Below are positions 1 through 8,599 of a DNA stretch of 64,000 nt, piece after piece. Below the pieces are notes generated by a model. That model did not search any database. It saw nothing but the letters and a program-made list of their open reading frames with translations, and was not told the origin of the DNA. This DNA comes from Virgifigura sp964551315 (GTDB lineage: Bacteria; Pseudomonadota; Alphaproteobacteria; Dongiales; Dongiaceae). The stretch's first letter is position 1. Every line of letters starts with the position of its first letter. A program made the position numbers and the translations under genes. The DNA lies in the NCBI GenBank assembly GCA_964551315.1, contig CAZKCM010000009.1, positions 29,944 to 93,943 on the forward strand. Reading direction: 5' to 3'.

Positions 1-1056
1 CATGTCGAGCTGCTGGAGGAAGGCGGGGAACCTATGAAGGGACTGGTCGTAGGGGAGAATTGCAAGCGTCTCCGCGCCGAGGAAATCGGCGTACCAGATG
101 CCGATGAGACCCAGCAGCACCGGCATGTTCTCCGGCAGCGGCGCCGACCGGAAATGCTCGTCCATGGCGTGCGCGCCCTCCAGCAGCTCCGTGAACCTCT
201 CGAACCCCACGGCGAGCGCAATCGGCAGGCCGACGGCCGACCACAGCGAGTAGCGCCCGCCGACCCAATCCCAGATCTCGAAGGTTCGATCGACGTCGAT
301 GCCGAACTCGGCCGCCGCTGCCTTGTTGTTCGTAACCGCGACGAAATGGCGGGAAAGTGCAGCCTCGTTACCGCCGTTTTCGAGGAACCAGGCGCGCGCC
401 GTGCGCGCGTTGGCGAGAGTTTCCTGGGTGGTGAAGGTCTTGGAGGTCACGATGAACAGGGTCGAGGCCGGGTCGAGCCTCCGCAGCGTTTCGGCGATCT
501 GCCCGCCATCGACGTTGGAGACGAAGTGGAGCCGAAGATCCGGCGACCAATAAGGCTTGAGCGCCTCGCAGACCATCTCCGGCCCGAGATGCGAGCCGCC
601 AATGCCGATGTTCACGACGTCGGTGATGCGCCCGCCGGTGTGGCCGCTCCAGGTGCCGGACCGCACCGCCTCGCTGAAGTCACGCATGCGCGACAGGACC
701 GCGTTGACCGCCGGCATGACGTCTTGTCCGTCCACCTCGATCGGCCGGTTGGCGCGGTTGCGCAACGCGACGTGGAGCGCCGCGCGCCCCTCCGTATTGT
801 TGATCCGCTCGCCCTGGAACATGCGGTCGATCCAATCCGGCAGCTCCGCCTGACGTGCGAGATCCAGCAGAAGCGACAGCGTCTTGGTGGTAATCCGATT
901 CTTCGAGTAGTCGAGCAGGATGTCGCCGACGCGAAGCGAAAACCGTTCGAAGCGGTTCGGCTCCTGGGCGAACAGATCGCGCATATGGACCCGCGCCATC
1001 GTCTTGCAATGCGCTTGCAGGGCCTGCCAGGCGGAAGACTGGGTCAGCGCGGACAT
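1..1056 (-). CDS. pgi: Glucose-6-phosphate isomerase, 3' end beyond window
   Basis: Cytosolic isomerase interconverting glucose-6-phosphate and fructose-6-phosphate in glycolysis and gluconeogenesis. The first 352 codons are present; family members are usually about 550 residues, so the C-terminal third lies beyond the left edge. Visible family features are the sugar-phosphate-binding stretch GIGGSHLGP (about residues 150-158), TSKTFTTQET and the signature WVGGRYSLWSAVG. The start at 1056 is chosen because an AGGAG-type ribosome site sits just upstream and the N-terminus MSALTQSSAWQAL aligns with family starts. It is transcribed divergently from glk, so two consecutive glucose-utilising steps flank one control region. 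Confidence 0.96.
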   Translation of the reverse strand, partial: MSALTQSSAWQALQAHCKTMARVHMRDLFAQEPNRFERFSLRVGDILLDYSKNRITTKTLSLLLDLARQAELPDWIDRMFQGERINNTEGRAALHVALRNRANRPIEVDGQDVMPAVNAVLSRMRDFSEAVRSGTWSGHTGGRITDVVNIGIGGSHLGPEMVCEALKPYWSPDLRLHFVSNVDGGQIAETLRRLDPASTLFIVTSKTFTTQETLANARTARAWFLENGGNEAALSRHFVAVTNNKAAAAEFGIDVDRTFEIWDWVGGRYSLWSAVGLPIALAVGFERFTELLEGAHAMDEHFRSAPLPENMPVLLGLIGIWYADFLGAETLAILPYDQSLHRFPAFLQQLDM

Positions 1057-1366
1057 TTTGTCTCCTTTCCTCCGTTTCTCGCGTGGGGAACCGACGAGCC
1101 GCGCCCGCGCCACGGCTTCGGCCGGTTGAACGTTCCTACGATGGTCGACGATACTCCAAGGTAGGTGGTCGACCGACCAGGGGCAAAGCGGAATTTGCGC
1201 CGCCGCTCGGGCGGCATGCCTTGACAGTGGCGGGACCGCGCGTCAAATCCCCGGATATCCGGTGCCGCGCGACGTTCGTGGCTGCGGATCCGACCGTCGG
1301 GACGATCCGGTTCGCGGCCGCTTATGTCGGCGGATCGTCGATGCGTGATTCCGGAGGCTTCTGTTC
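1057..1366. promoter_or_regulatory. Divergent intergenic region between pgi and glk
   Basis: This 310-base gap must hold both promoters for the divergent sugar genes. A TTGACA hexamer occurs at 1221-1226 on the plus strand, but nothing like TATAAT follows at the right spacing, so I do not call a promoter. GGAGG at about 1352-1356 is the glk ribosome-binding site. I see no coding sequence or strong inverted repeat. Confidence 0.4.
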
Positions 1367-2359
1367 ATGGCTTCGACTCCTTCGATCGACGATGCGCCGT
1401 GGCTCGTCGGCGACGTCGGAAGCACCAATGCCCGGTTCGGGCTGGCCATTGTCGATGACGGCGCCGTGCAGCTTCGCGAGACGGCGCGTCTGCCCTGCGC
1501 CGAGCATCAGGGCTTGGTCGAAGCCGTCGAAGCCTATCTTGCGCAGCTTGGCGGGCCGCGGCCGCGTGTCGCGGCGATCGCCGTCGCGGCGCCGCCGGTC
1601 GGCGACCGCGTCGCTCTGACGAATCTCAACTGGTCGTTCTCCATTTCCGAGGCGCGGCGCGTGCTCGGCCTCGAACGGCTCGAGATCCTGAACGATTTCA
1701 CCGCCCTGTCGCTGTCGCTTCCGTGGCTGCCGGCGGAGGATCTGGTGCAGCTCGGAGGCGGAGAGGCGGCGCCGGGCGCGCCACTCGCCGTGATCGGGCC
1801 AGGTACCGGGCTCGGTGCCTCCGGCCTGATCAAGGCCGGCGACCGGTGGATCGCCCTTTCGGGCGAGGGCGGCCATGCCTCGTTCTCGCCCGTCACGGAG
1901 CGCGAGATCGACATCGCGCGCGTCCTTCGGCGCCGCTACGGCCACGTCTCGTGGGAGCGCCTGCTGTCGGGCCCTGGCCTCGTCAATTTATACGAGGCAC
2001 TGGCGGAACTTGCCGGCGGGACGGCGGAACCGCTCGCGCCGACGGAGGTGACGGCGCGGGGCATGGATCGATCCGACCCGCTTTGCGGTGAGGCACTCGA
2101 CGTCTTCTGCGGGGCACTCGGCACCGCGGCCGGCAATCTCGCGCTCACCCTCGGCGCCCGAGGCGGCGTTTATATCGGCGGCGGAATCGTGCCGAAGCTG
2201 GGCAAGTTCTTCTACGAGTCGGCGTTCCGCCGCCGCTTCGAAGAGAAGGGGCGCTTCACCGATTACCTTGCGGCCATTCCCACGCGGGTCATCGTCTCGG
2301 ACTATCCGGCGCTGATCGGCGCGGCCATCGCCCTTCGCGCGCCATCGATTTCGCCCTAG
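1367..2359 (+). CDS. glk: Glucokinase (ROK-independent Glk type)
   Basis: ATP-dependent phosphorylation of glucose to glucose-6-phosphate in the cytosol. The 330-residue protein has the usual Glk length. It shows the N-terminal phosphate loop GDVGSTNARFGL (about 15-26), the catalytic aspartate in ILNDFTAL (Asp110) and the ATP-binding loop GPGTGLG (144-150). ATG at 1367 is preceded by GGAGG. The product is the substrate of Pgi, encoded divergently next door. No transcription-factor gene sits in the gap. Assignment is firm from motif order and length. Confidence 0.95.
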   Translation: MASTPSIDDAPWLVGDVGSTNARFGLAIVDDGAVQLRETARLPCAEHQGLVEAVEAYLAQLGGPRPRVAAIAVAAPPVGDRVALTNLNWSFSISEARRVLGLERLEILNDFTALSLSLPWLPAEDLVQLGGGEAAPGAPLAVIGPGTGLGASGLIKAGDRWIALSGEGGHASFSPVTEREIDIARVLRRRYGHVSWERLLSGPGLVNLYEALAELAGGTAEPLAPTEVTARGMDRSDPLCGEALDVFCGALGTAAGNLALTLGARGGVYIGGGIVPKLGKFFYESAFRRRFEEKGRFTDYLAAIPTRVIVSDYPALIGAAIALRAPSISP

Positions 2360-2518
2360 GCGTGGGCCGGATTCGCGGTTCGCGTCCTCGCCGGCGGTAC
2401 GCGGCGCCAGACGACGGAGCGTATCCGACGCGCCACGGCAGAACGATTGCGCCGTTGCGGCGAGATGTCTAGACTCCGCCCCTAGGACGTTTGAAGTATT
2501 TCGCTGGAACGGAATAGA

Positions 2519-2800
2519 ATGGAGAGCACGTTCGACGTGGTCGTCGGGATTATTTCCGATGTCTGCAGGGTCGATCGTTCGGAGATCCATCCGGATTCGC
2601 ACACGATCAACGATTTTGGCGTCGACAGCCTCGATTTTCTCGACATCACCTTTGCCATAGACAAGCGCTTCGGCATCAGGCTGCCGGTCGAACGGTGGAT
2701 GCAGGAGGTCAACGAAGGCGTCTGCGCGGTCGAACGCTATTTCATCCTCAGGAATCTGTGCGACCGGATCGACGAGCTGGTCGCCGCAAAGGGCATGTGA
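2519..2800 (+). CDS. acpXL: AcpXL-type acyl carrier protein for very-long-chain fatty acids
   Basis: A 93-residue acyl carrier protein. Ser37 in the DSLDFLD motif is the expected 4'-phosphopantetheine site. The sequence is much closer to rhizobial AcpXL than to housekeeping AcpP: it has the DSHTI-DFGVDSLDFLDI block, FAIDKRFGI, and the AcpXL-like tail QEVNEGV and RYFILRNLC. In Rhizobium, AcpXL carries the 27-hydroxyoctacosanoyl chain that is attached to lipid A. There it is followed by fabZXL, fabF2XL, fabF1XL, an alcohol dehydrogenase and lpxXL. None of those follows here; a short-chain dehydrogenase does. Identity is strong; the chain length in this organism is inference. Confidence 0.9.
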   Translation: MESTFDVVVGIISDVCRVDRSEIHPDSHTINDFGVDSLDFLDITFAIDKRFGIRLPVERWMQEVNEGVCAVERYFILRNLCDRIDELVAAKGM

Positions 2801-3186
2801 TGCCGCCGGACGGGCCCCCGCCGATCCAAGGCAACGCCGTCCCTACCTCTCGCCCTTCGCGCTCGGTGAGCTGACCGAAGCCGCCTTCCTCACGACCCGA
2901 ACCTTACTATCTCCTGTCTCAAGCGGCGCATGACGGCTGCCGACGCCGGATGCTCCTTGCCGGTGAGCATGGCGCGGTCAACCGGATTGCGGATGGCGGG
3001 TTGGGCGCATCGGCGCGGCTGGGGGCGGCCCTCCCGCGGACCTTGGGTTGGCGGAATGGTATTCGAGTCGAAGGTCATGTCCAGGAGCGACGCTGCGGAC
3101 CGGTGGGCGGTCGGGGACGGCGTTGCCGGTTTGCTCGGCCGCGGCCGGACAAGGCCCGCGATCGCGGTCCGCGGAGGGCCGGGCTG
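2801..3186. other. Gene-free gap between acpXL and the SDR gene
   Basis: These 386 bases carry no convincing gene. An in-frame extension of the downstream dehydrogenase could begin at 2950, but its 79 residues are Arg/Gly-rich and resemble no domain, so I treat them as untranslated. I found no clear terminator or promoter. Confidence 0.5.
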
Positions 3187-3960
3187 ATGGCGCCCAGGAT
3201 CCTTCGCTTGCGCCGCGTCCTCGTCACCGGCGGGGCACGCGGCATCGGCGCCGCGATCGTCCACGAACTCGTCGATCAGGGTTACGCCGTGGACTTTACC
3301 TACCACGCCTCGGCCGAACCCGCCCGGGAGCTTGAGCAAGACATCAAGGCCCTGCAACCGCAAGCTATCTTGCGGCGGCGGGCCTGCAACCTCGCCGATC
3401 CCGATGCGGTCGAGTTGCTGGCGCACGACCTGGAACAGGTTGAAGGCGGCTACTACGGCTTCGTCCACAACGCCGGCACCAGCTACGACTCGCGCGCGGC
3501 GGCCGTCGATCTCGCCGCGGCGGAAGAGGTGATGCAGGTGAACTTCTGGTCGATGGTGCGCTTGCTCCAAGCCGTCGTGGGCGGCATGACGGCCCGCGGC
3601 GAGGGGCGGATCATTCTCATCGGCGCGCTTACGGCCCTGCGTGGGACGCGCGGCAACGCTCCCTATGCGGCGAGCAAGGCCGCCATGCTGGGCTACATGC
3701 GCTCGATCGTCGAAGAGGTGGCGCGCGCGGGGGTGACCGCTAATTACATCGCGCCCGGCTTCATCGACACGGACATGCTCGAACCCTACGCCGCGCAACG
3801 GGAGAAGCTCGAGTCCGAAATCCCCGCCGGGCGATACGGCCGGTCGGATGAAGTCGCGGCCGCCGTGGGCTTCCTGTTGTCGGAGCGGGCCGGCTACATC
3901 AACGGCGCGACGCTGACGATCGACGGCGGCCTGACGGCCTGCATCGGCGCAGAGCCCTGA
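3187..3960 (+). CDS. SDR-family 3-oxoacyl-[ACP] reductase-like protein
   Basis: A 257-residue classical short-chain dehydrogenase/reductase, cytosolic and NAD(P)-dependent. It has the cofactor loop TGGARGIG (14-21), the NAG motif (N95), the structural Asn119 and the catalytic Tyr160/Lys164 in YAASK. The C-terminus TLTIDGGLTA is FabG-like. The usual catalytic serine thirteen residues before the tyrosine is alanine (Ala147), with Thr149 nearby, which is unusual. Its place after acpXL suggests reduction of an AcpXL-bound 3-oxoacyl chain, but that is inference. ATG at 3187 is the first start consistent with a normal SDR N-terminus. Confidence 0.8.
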   Translation: MAPRILRLRRVLVTGGARGIGAAIVHELVDQGYAVDFTYHASAEPARELEQDIKALQPQAILRRRACNLADPDAVELLAHDLEQVEGGYYGFVHNAGTSYDSRAAAVDLAAAEEVMQVNFWSMVRLLQAVVGGMTARGEGRIILIGALTALRGTRGNAPYAASKAAMLGYMRSIVEEVARAGVTANYIAPGFIDTDMLEPYAAQREKLESEIPAGRYGRSDEVAAAVGFLLSERAGYINGATLTIDGGLTACIGAEP

Positions 3961-4012
3961 TCGTTGCCGAGGTTCCCCTGCCGCATGGCGGCGGTCGGGG
4001 GAGGCGGTCGCG

Positions 4013-4414
4013 TCAGCCCGTTGCCTTGGAGGACCAGATGGCGGCCATGACGCCGCCTTTGATGTAGGGCAGCAGGACCAGTGTCAGGATCAGCGTCATC
4101 GGCAGCCAGACGGCCATCTGAACCCAGGTCGGCGGCGCGAACCACTGCTCGACGAGCAAGAGTCCGGGCACGACGAGGTGGCCGACGAGGAAGATGGTGA
4201 AGTAGGCGGGGGCGTCGTCGGAGCGGATCGGGCCGAAGGCCAGCCGACAATGGTCGCAGGATTCGGGCACCGACAGGTAACCGGAGAACATCCGGCCTTC
4301 GCCGCAGCGCGGGCAGCGGCGTCGGAAGCCGTGCAGCAGGCAGGTCAGCCAGCTTGGCGCGGGGCCATGCGAGGCAGGTGCAATCTCTGGGTCGGTCACG
4401 ATCGTTTCGCTCAC
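4013..4414 (-). CDS. DUF983 family membrane protein
   Basis: A 133-residue protein of the DUF983 family, widespread in alphaproteobacteria and without a known biochemical role. Two CxxC knuckles (CPRCGEGRMF and CDHC, about residues 34-55) look like a zinc ribbon. Two hydrophobic segments follow, roughly residues 70-90 and 97-120, the first containing FTIFLVGHLVV. It converges on the SDR gene and is read in the same direction as the amidase, with a gap of about 75 bases. The start at 4414 gives the usual family length. Confidence 0.85.
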   Translation of the reverse strand: MSETIVTDPEIAPASHGPAPSWLTCLLHGFRRRCPRCGEGRMFSGYLSVPESCDHCRLAFGPIRSDDAPAYFTIFLVGHLVVPGLLLVEQWFAPPTWVQMAVWLPMTLILTLVLLPYIKGGVMAAIWSSKATG

Positions 4415-4489
4415 ATCGTCTGAGGGCGGCGAATGTAGCCGTTCTGCGGCGCCGAGTCACCTGCGGCGCGGCGCCGCGCCACGGGCGTG

Positions 4490-5905
4490 TCAGATTCTCG
4501 GCATGCTGAACGGCCGGGCCGTCTCAAAGGCGCGGGCCGCGCGGAGCACCCGCGCGTCGTCATAGAGCGCCCCGACGATCTGCAGCCCCACCGGCAGCCC
4601 GGCCGCGGTGAAGCCGCAGGGCACCGTCGCCGCCGGCTGGCGGGTCAGGTTGAACGGGTAGGTGAACGGCGTCCAGTCGACCCAGCGCTCGCCGGTGGCC
4701 GTCACCGGGGCTTCCTGCCCGGCGTCGAACGCGGGCAAGGGCATGGTCGGGGTGATCAGAAGGTCCCAGGTCTGGTGAAAGCCGTTCATCGCCACGCCCA
4801 TGGCTTCCCGCCGCTTCACCGCGTCCAGATAGTCCATCAGCGAGATCCGCTCCCCCAGTTCCGCGATCTCGACAAGGCCGGGGTCCATCAGCCGCCGCTG
4901 CTCCGGCCCGAAGGCGCGCAGCGCGGCGGCGGCCCCCGCGAACCAGTGCCGGGAGAACACGTCGGCCATCTCCGCGCCGGAGGCGAGCGGCGGGTCGGCC
5001 TCTTCCACCCGGGCGCCGAGTTCCTCGAAGGTGCGCGCCGCCTCGGCGACCAGAAGCGCCACCTCGCGATCGACCGGTCCGACGCCGCCGAGCGTCGGGC
5101 TGAAGGCGATGCGAAGGCCCTTGATGCCTTCTTCCAACCCATCCCGATAGTCGCGCCCGTCGGGCGGCAGCGCGTACCAGTCGCGCGGGTCGGGCTCGCT
5201 CAGGACCGTCAGCATGAGCGCCGCGTCGGCGACCGTCCGGGTCATCGGCCCGAGATGAGCGAGGGTGCCGAACGGGCTCAAGGGATAGGCGGGCACCCGG
5301 CCGAAGCTCTGCTTGAAACCGAAGATCCCGGTGAAGCTCGCGGGGATGCGGATCGAGCCGCCGCCGTCGGTGCCGATGTGGAGGGCGCCCATGCCAGTCG
5401 CCGCGGCGACCGCCGCTCCCCCGCTGCTGCCGCCCGGCGTCTTCTCCGGATTCCACGGGTTGCGGGTCACGCCCGTGAGCGGGCTGTCGGTGACGCCCTT
5501 CCAGCCGAACTCCGGGGTGGTCGTCTTGCCGAGCAGCACGGCGCCGTGCTCGCGCAGCCGCGCGACCGCCGGCGCGTCCTCGTTCCAGGGCTGATCCGGC
5601 GAAACCGCCTTGGAGCCGCGCAGCGTCGGCCAGCCCTTGGTGAGCACGAGGTCCTTGACCGTGGCCGGCACGCCGTCGACGCGCCCGCGCGGTTCGCCCT
5701 TCTGCCAGCGGCGTTCGGATTCGCGCGCCGCGGCGAAGGCGGCGTCTTCGTCGACGAGGCAGAAGGCGTTCAGCGCGTCGTTCAGCCGGGCGATCCGGTC
5801 GAGCGCGGCGCGCGTGGCCTCGACCGGCGACAGGTGCTTGGCACGGTAGTTCTCCAGCAGCTCGGTGGCCGGCATCAGGGCAATGTCTCGGGACACGGGC
5901 GGCAC
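4490..5905 (-). CDS. Amidase signature family hydrolase
   Basis: A 471-residue cytosolic amidase that hydrolyses a carboxamide or related amide bond. The Ser-cisSer-Lys triad is visible: Lys84 in ATVKDLV, the GGSSGG loop at about 158-163, and the nucleophile Ser184 in GTDGGGSIRIPAS. Length is normal. It lacks the features that would mark it as GatA, and no gatB or gatC is nearby, so a catabolic amidase is more likely. It lies upstream of, and divergent from, an MFS transporter, close to an ornithine-cyclodeaminase-like gene and an ABC transporter. The natural substrate cannot be read from sequence. Confidence 0.9.
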   Translation of the reverse strand: MPPVSRDIALMPATELLENYRAKHLSPVEATRAALDRIARLNDALNAFCLVDEDAAFAAARESERRWQKGEPRGRVDGVPATVKDLVLTKGWPTLRGSKAVSPDQPWNEDAPAVARLREHGAVLLGKTTTPEFGWKGVTDSPLTGVTRNPWNPEKTPGGSSGGAAVAAATGMGALHIGTDGGGSIRIPASFTGIFGFKQSFGRVPAYPLSPFGTLAHLGPMTRTVADAALMLTVLSEPDPRDWYALPPDGRDYRDGLEEGIKGLRIAFSPTLGGVGPVDREVALLVAEAARTFEELGARVEEADPPLASGAEMADVFSRHWFAGAAAALRAFGPEQRRLMDPGLVEIAELGERISLMDYLDAVKRREAMGVAMNGFHQTWDLLITPTMPLPAFDAGQEAPVTATGERWVDWTPFTYPFNLTRQPAATVPCGFTAAGLPVGLQIVGALYDDARVLRAARAFETARPFSMPRI

Positions 5906-6104
5906 CTCCTCTTGCGTGCTGTGCGGGGATCCATTCCTGGCACGGTGCGGCCCGGTTTGTCGAGCGACGGCGCTCTCGCCTTTGCGGCTCCCTCCTCATG
6001 CGGGAGGGAGGGGAACGCCCGACGGGGCTGGCGCGTTCGACGCTCGTCGCTGTAGAGTGCGGCCCCCGGGGACCGCCCCGAAACCCTGCGACACCGGTGT
6101 CATC

Positions 6105-7280
6105 ATGTCGACCGACGTTCTGACGGACCGCCAGCGCTGGCTGAGTCTGAGCGCCCCGATCGCCGGCGTGCTCGGCGTCGGCATCGCGTTCGGCGCCCTT
6201 ATTCCGCTGATCGCGCTCCGCCTGGAGCGCGACGGGGTCGAGACGGCGCTGATCGGGCTCAACTCCGCCATGTTCCCGATCGCGGTGCTGACGATCGGGC
6301 CGTTCCTGCCGCGCATCATCGCCGCGCTGGGGACGCTGCGGTCGATGTATCTCGCCATCGGAATCACCGCGGCGGCGACCCTGTTGTTCCCGGCGCTGCC
6401 GGACCTCTGGGTCTGGTTCCTGCTCCGCTTCGTCATCGGCCTGGCCAGTGCGGTGCATTGGGTGGTGACCGAGGCCTGGGTCAACATGGTCGCGACGGAC
6501 CGGAACCGCGGCCGGGTCATGGGCGTCTACGCGACCGTTCTGGCCGCCGGCTTCACCGTGGGTCCGCTGATCATCGGCCTCACCGGCATCGACGGATGGC
6601 TGCCTTTTGCGCTGATCACCGTCTTCGTCGCGCTGTCCGCCCTGCCGCTCCTGGTCGCGCGCGATCTCGCGCCGCCGATGCGGCACAAGCAGAACGCGGG
6701 GCTGCTGCGGCTCTTCGCCCATGCCCCCACCGTGATGTTCGGCGCGCTTGCCGCCGGATTTACCGACACGGCGCTGTTCGTGATGCTGCCGCTCTACGGG
6801 CTGGACGCCGGCTTCGAGCGGGCGGTCACCGTTCAGCTGTTGAGCGTGTTCATCGCCGGTAACCTGGTGCTGCAGATCCCGCTCGGCTGGCTGGCCGACC
6901 GGACGAATCCGCGTGCCGTGCTGATCGGCTGCACCGCCGCCGGCGTGGTCGGCGTCGCCTCCTTGCCCTTCCTGCTGGCGCAGGGCCCGCTGCTCTGGAT
7001 CATGCTGTTCGTCTGGGGCGGTACGACCTTCGGCCTCTACACGACCGGTCTTGCGCTCCTGGGCCGGCGCTTCCCGGCGGCGCAGCTGGCCGCGGCCAAC
7101 ACCGCCTTCGTGATGTTCTACGAGATCGGCAGCGTCACCGGGCCCGTCGCCTCGGGCTTCGCCATGGATCTCATCGGCCGGAACGGTCTCGTCGTCACCG
7201 TCGGCGCCGCCTCGGTCGCCTTCCTGCTGTTCAGCCTGGTCCGCGCCGGCCAGCGGCGCACTATCCCGCCGACAGCTTAG
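6105..7280 (+). CDS. MFS transporter
   Basis: A 391-residue inner-membrane protein with about twelve hydrophobic segments, typical of the major facilitator superfamily (YcaD/MFS_1-like). The N-terminal half runs from LSLSAPIAGVLGVGIAFG through VVTEAWVNMV; the second half includes GWLADRTNPRAVLIG, a cytoplasmic-loop motif. The ATG at 6105 is chosen because the sequence before it is not hydrophobic and shows no homology pattern. Its last 20 bases overlap tail-to-tail with the ornithine-cyclodeaminase-like gene. Substrate unknown; the surrounding amidase and amino-acid genes suggest an organic nitrogen compound. Confidence 0.88.
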   Translation: MSTDVLTDRQRWLSLSAPIAGVLGVGIAFGALIPLIALRLERDGVETALIGLNSAMFPIAVLTIGPFLPRIIAALGTLRSMYLAIGITAAATLLFPALPDLWVWFLLRFVIGLASAVHWVVTEAWVNMVATDRNRGRVMGVYATVLAAGFTVGPLIIGLTGIDGWLPFALITVFVALSALPLLVARDLAPPMRHKQNAGLLRLFAHAPTVMFGALAAGFTDTALFVMLPLYGLDAGFERAVTVQLLSVFIAGNLVLQIPLGWLADRTNPRAVLIGCTAAGVVGVASLPFLLAQGPLLWIMLFVWGGTTFGLYTTGLALLGRRFPAAQLAAANTAFVMFYEIGSVTGPVASGFAMDLIGRNGLVVTVGAASVAFLLFSLVRAGQRRTIPPTA

Positions 7281-8214
7281 CCATCAGGTGCTGGGCGGTG
7301 CCGAGGTCCTCGTGGCCGCCGCCGCCGGACTTGAACAGGGTGATCTCGTCCTCTGACAGGCGGCCCGGCCGCTCGTCGCGCGCAAGCTGAAAGCCATCCG
7401 TGATGTCCGCCTCGGCGATGAGCCCCGCCGCGAGCGGCTGGCAGATGTCGCCCGCGACCTCGAGCGTGGTGAAGCGCGCGTCGACGAAGATCCGGGCCCG
7501 CCGCACCGCTTCGTCGTCGGCTTCGCGCATGTCGGGGCGGAAGCCACCCACCAGGTCGAGATGAGTCCCGGGCCTCAGCCAATCGCCGCGTATGAGCGGC
7601 GCGGTGGCCATGGTGGCACAGGAGATCACGTCGGCTTCGCGCGCGGCGCCTTCGAGGTCCTCCGTGGCGGCGATGTCAAGGCCGCGCGCCCAGTCCTCGG
7701 TTGCCAGCGCGGCGGCGAGCGCACGGGCCCGGTCGGCGGTTCGGTTCCAGACGCGCACCCGTTCGATCGGCCGCACCGCGGCGTGGGCCTGGACCAGATG
7801 CGGCGCCAGGGCGCCGGCCCCGACCATGAGCAGGAACCGCGCGCCCTCCCGCGCGAGATAGGTCGCCGCGAGCGCTGAGTTGGCCGCCGTCTTGCGCAGC
7901 GTCAGCGCCGCCCCGTCGATGGCGGCGAGCGGCAGCCCGGTCGCCCCGTCGAACAGAAGATACACGCCCTGCACCGATTCGATGCCCTTGCCGGCGTTCT
8001 CGGGGAAGACGCTGACGAGCTTGACCCCGAAATGGCGGCCGAACTGCCAGGCCGGGAGGAGGAGCCAGTCGTTGCGCCGCCCGTCCGGCAGAGGTTCGGC
8101 GAGGTCGATCCGCTCCATCCGGTCGACGCCGCGGCGGAACAAATCCCGCAAGGCCTCGACAAGGGACGGGTAGTCCAGGAAACGGTGGACGTCTTCGGCG
8201 TTAACGACGCGCAT
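7261..8214 (-). CDS. Ornithine cyclodeaminase / mu-crystallin family protein
   Basis: A 317-residue NAD(P)-binding protein of the ornithine cyclodeaminase/mu-crystallin family, which includes ornithine cyclodeaminase, alanine dehydrogenases and ketimine reductases. Family features include ALTLRKTAANSALAATYL (about 103-120), the dinucleotide loop MVGAGALAPHLVQAHA and the segment THLDLVGGFRPDMREADD. The sequence does not decide which reaction it performs. It is encoded convergently with the MFS gene, with a 20-base overlap of the 3' ends. Together with the amidase, the flavoprotein and the amino-acid ABC transporter it suggests catabolism of an imported nitrogenous compound. Confidence 0.88.
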   Translation of the reverse strand: MRVVNAEDVHRFLDYPSLVEALRDLFRRGVDRMERIDLAEPLPDGRRNDWLLLPAWQFGRHFGVKLVSVFPENAGKGIESVQGVYLLFDGATGLPLAAIDGAALTLRKTAANSALAATYLAREGARFLLMVGAGALAPHLVQAHAAVRPIERVRVWNRTADRARALAAALATEDWARGLDIAATEDLEGAAREADVISCATMATAPLIRGDWLRPGTHLDLVGGFRPDMREADDEAVRRARIFVDARFTTLEVAGDICQPLAAGLIAEADITDGFQLARDERPGRLSEDEITLFKSGGGGHEDLGTAQHLMAKLSAG

Positions 8215-8377
8215 GAGGGGATCCTTCCGCTGTTCGTGGCCTGTTTTGCGATTCTTGCGGATTCACGAAGACTTGAGAACGGGACAATTGCCGCCGCCGA
8301 CGGTGCTTCCGTAAGCTTGTGGAGCGCGCATCGCCGCGCACCCTTGGAGCGCGAGACTGGATCAGGGAGAAGCGCTC

Positions 8378-8593
8378 ATGACACGGATACCCATCATACG
8401 GTCGCCCATGACGCTGGCGATCGAACGGCGGAGCTTGATCGGGTGGATCATTGCGCTGCTCGGCCTCCCTGCGCTCGGCGCGTGCCGGCAGGGTGAGCGA
8501 TTCGGCCAGCGGGGAGGGGACGAGGACGACGGCGGCAACGGTACCGGCGGCGGTATGTCCGGCGGCGGCGGGTCGGGCGGCGGCGGGTACTAG
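8378..8593 (+). CDS. Small putative glycine-rich lipoprotein
   Basis: A 71-residue open frame with a basic N-terminus, a hydrophobic stretch (LIGWIIALLGLPALGAC) and a cysteine at about residue 36 in a passable lipobox (LGAC). A low-complexity tail rich in Asp, Gly and Ser follows. GGGAGAAG precedes the ATG at 8378. The layout fits a small secreted lipoprotein of unknown function. The glycine-rich tail could arise by chance in GC-rich DNA, so confidence is moderate. It converges on the large flavoprotein gene, seven bases away. Confidence 0.45.
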   Translation: MTRIPIIRSPMTLAIERRSLIGWIIALLGLPALGACRQGERFGQRGGDEDDGGNGTGGGMSGGGGSGGGGY

Positions 8594-8599
8594 CGCGAG

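Noticed and set aside
34..1164. Long plus-strand open frame across pgi
   Set aside because: It is antisense to pgi, whose minus-strand translation matches the enzyme throughout. The frame has Arg/Pro/Gly-rich composition and no ribosome site.
1221..1249. TTGACA hexamer upstream of glk
   Set aside because: The position 17 bases downstream reads CAAATC, too far from TATAAT to call a promoter.
4560..6722. 720-codon minus-strand frame over the amidase and MFS region
   Set aside because: It is a third-frame shadow produced by high GC. Its translation is low-complexity Arg/Gly/Ala, while the amidase and MFS frames carry clear family motifs.
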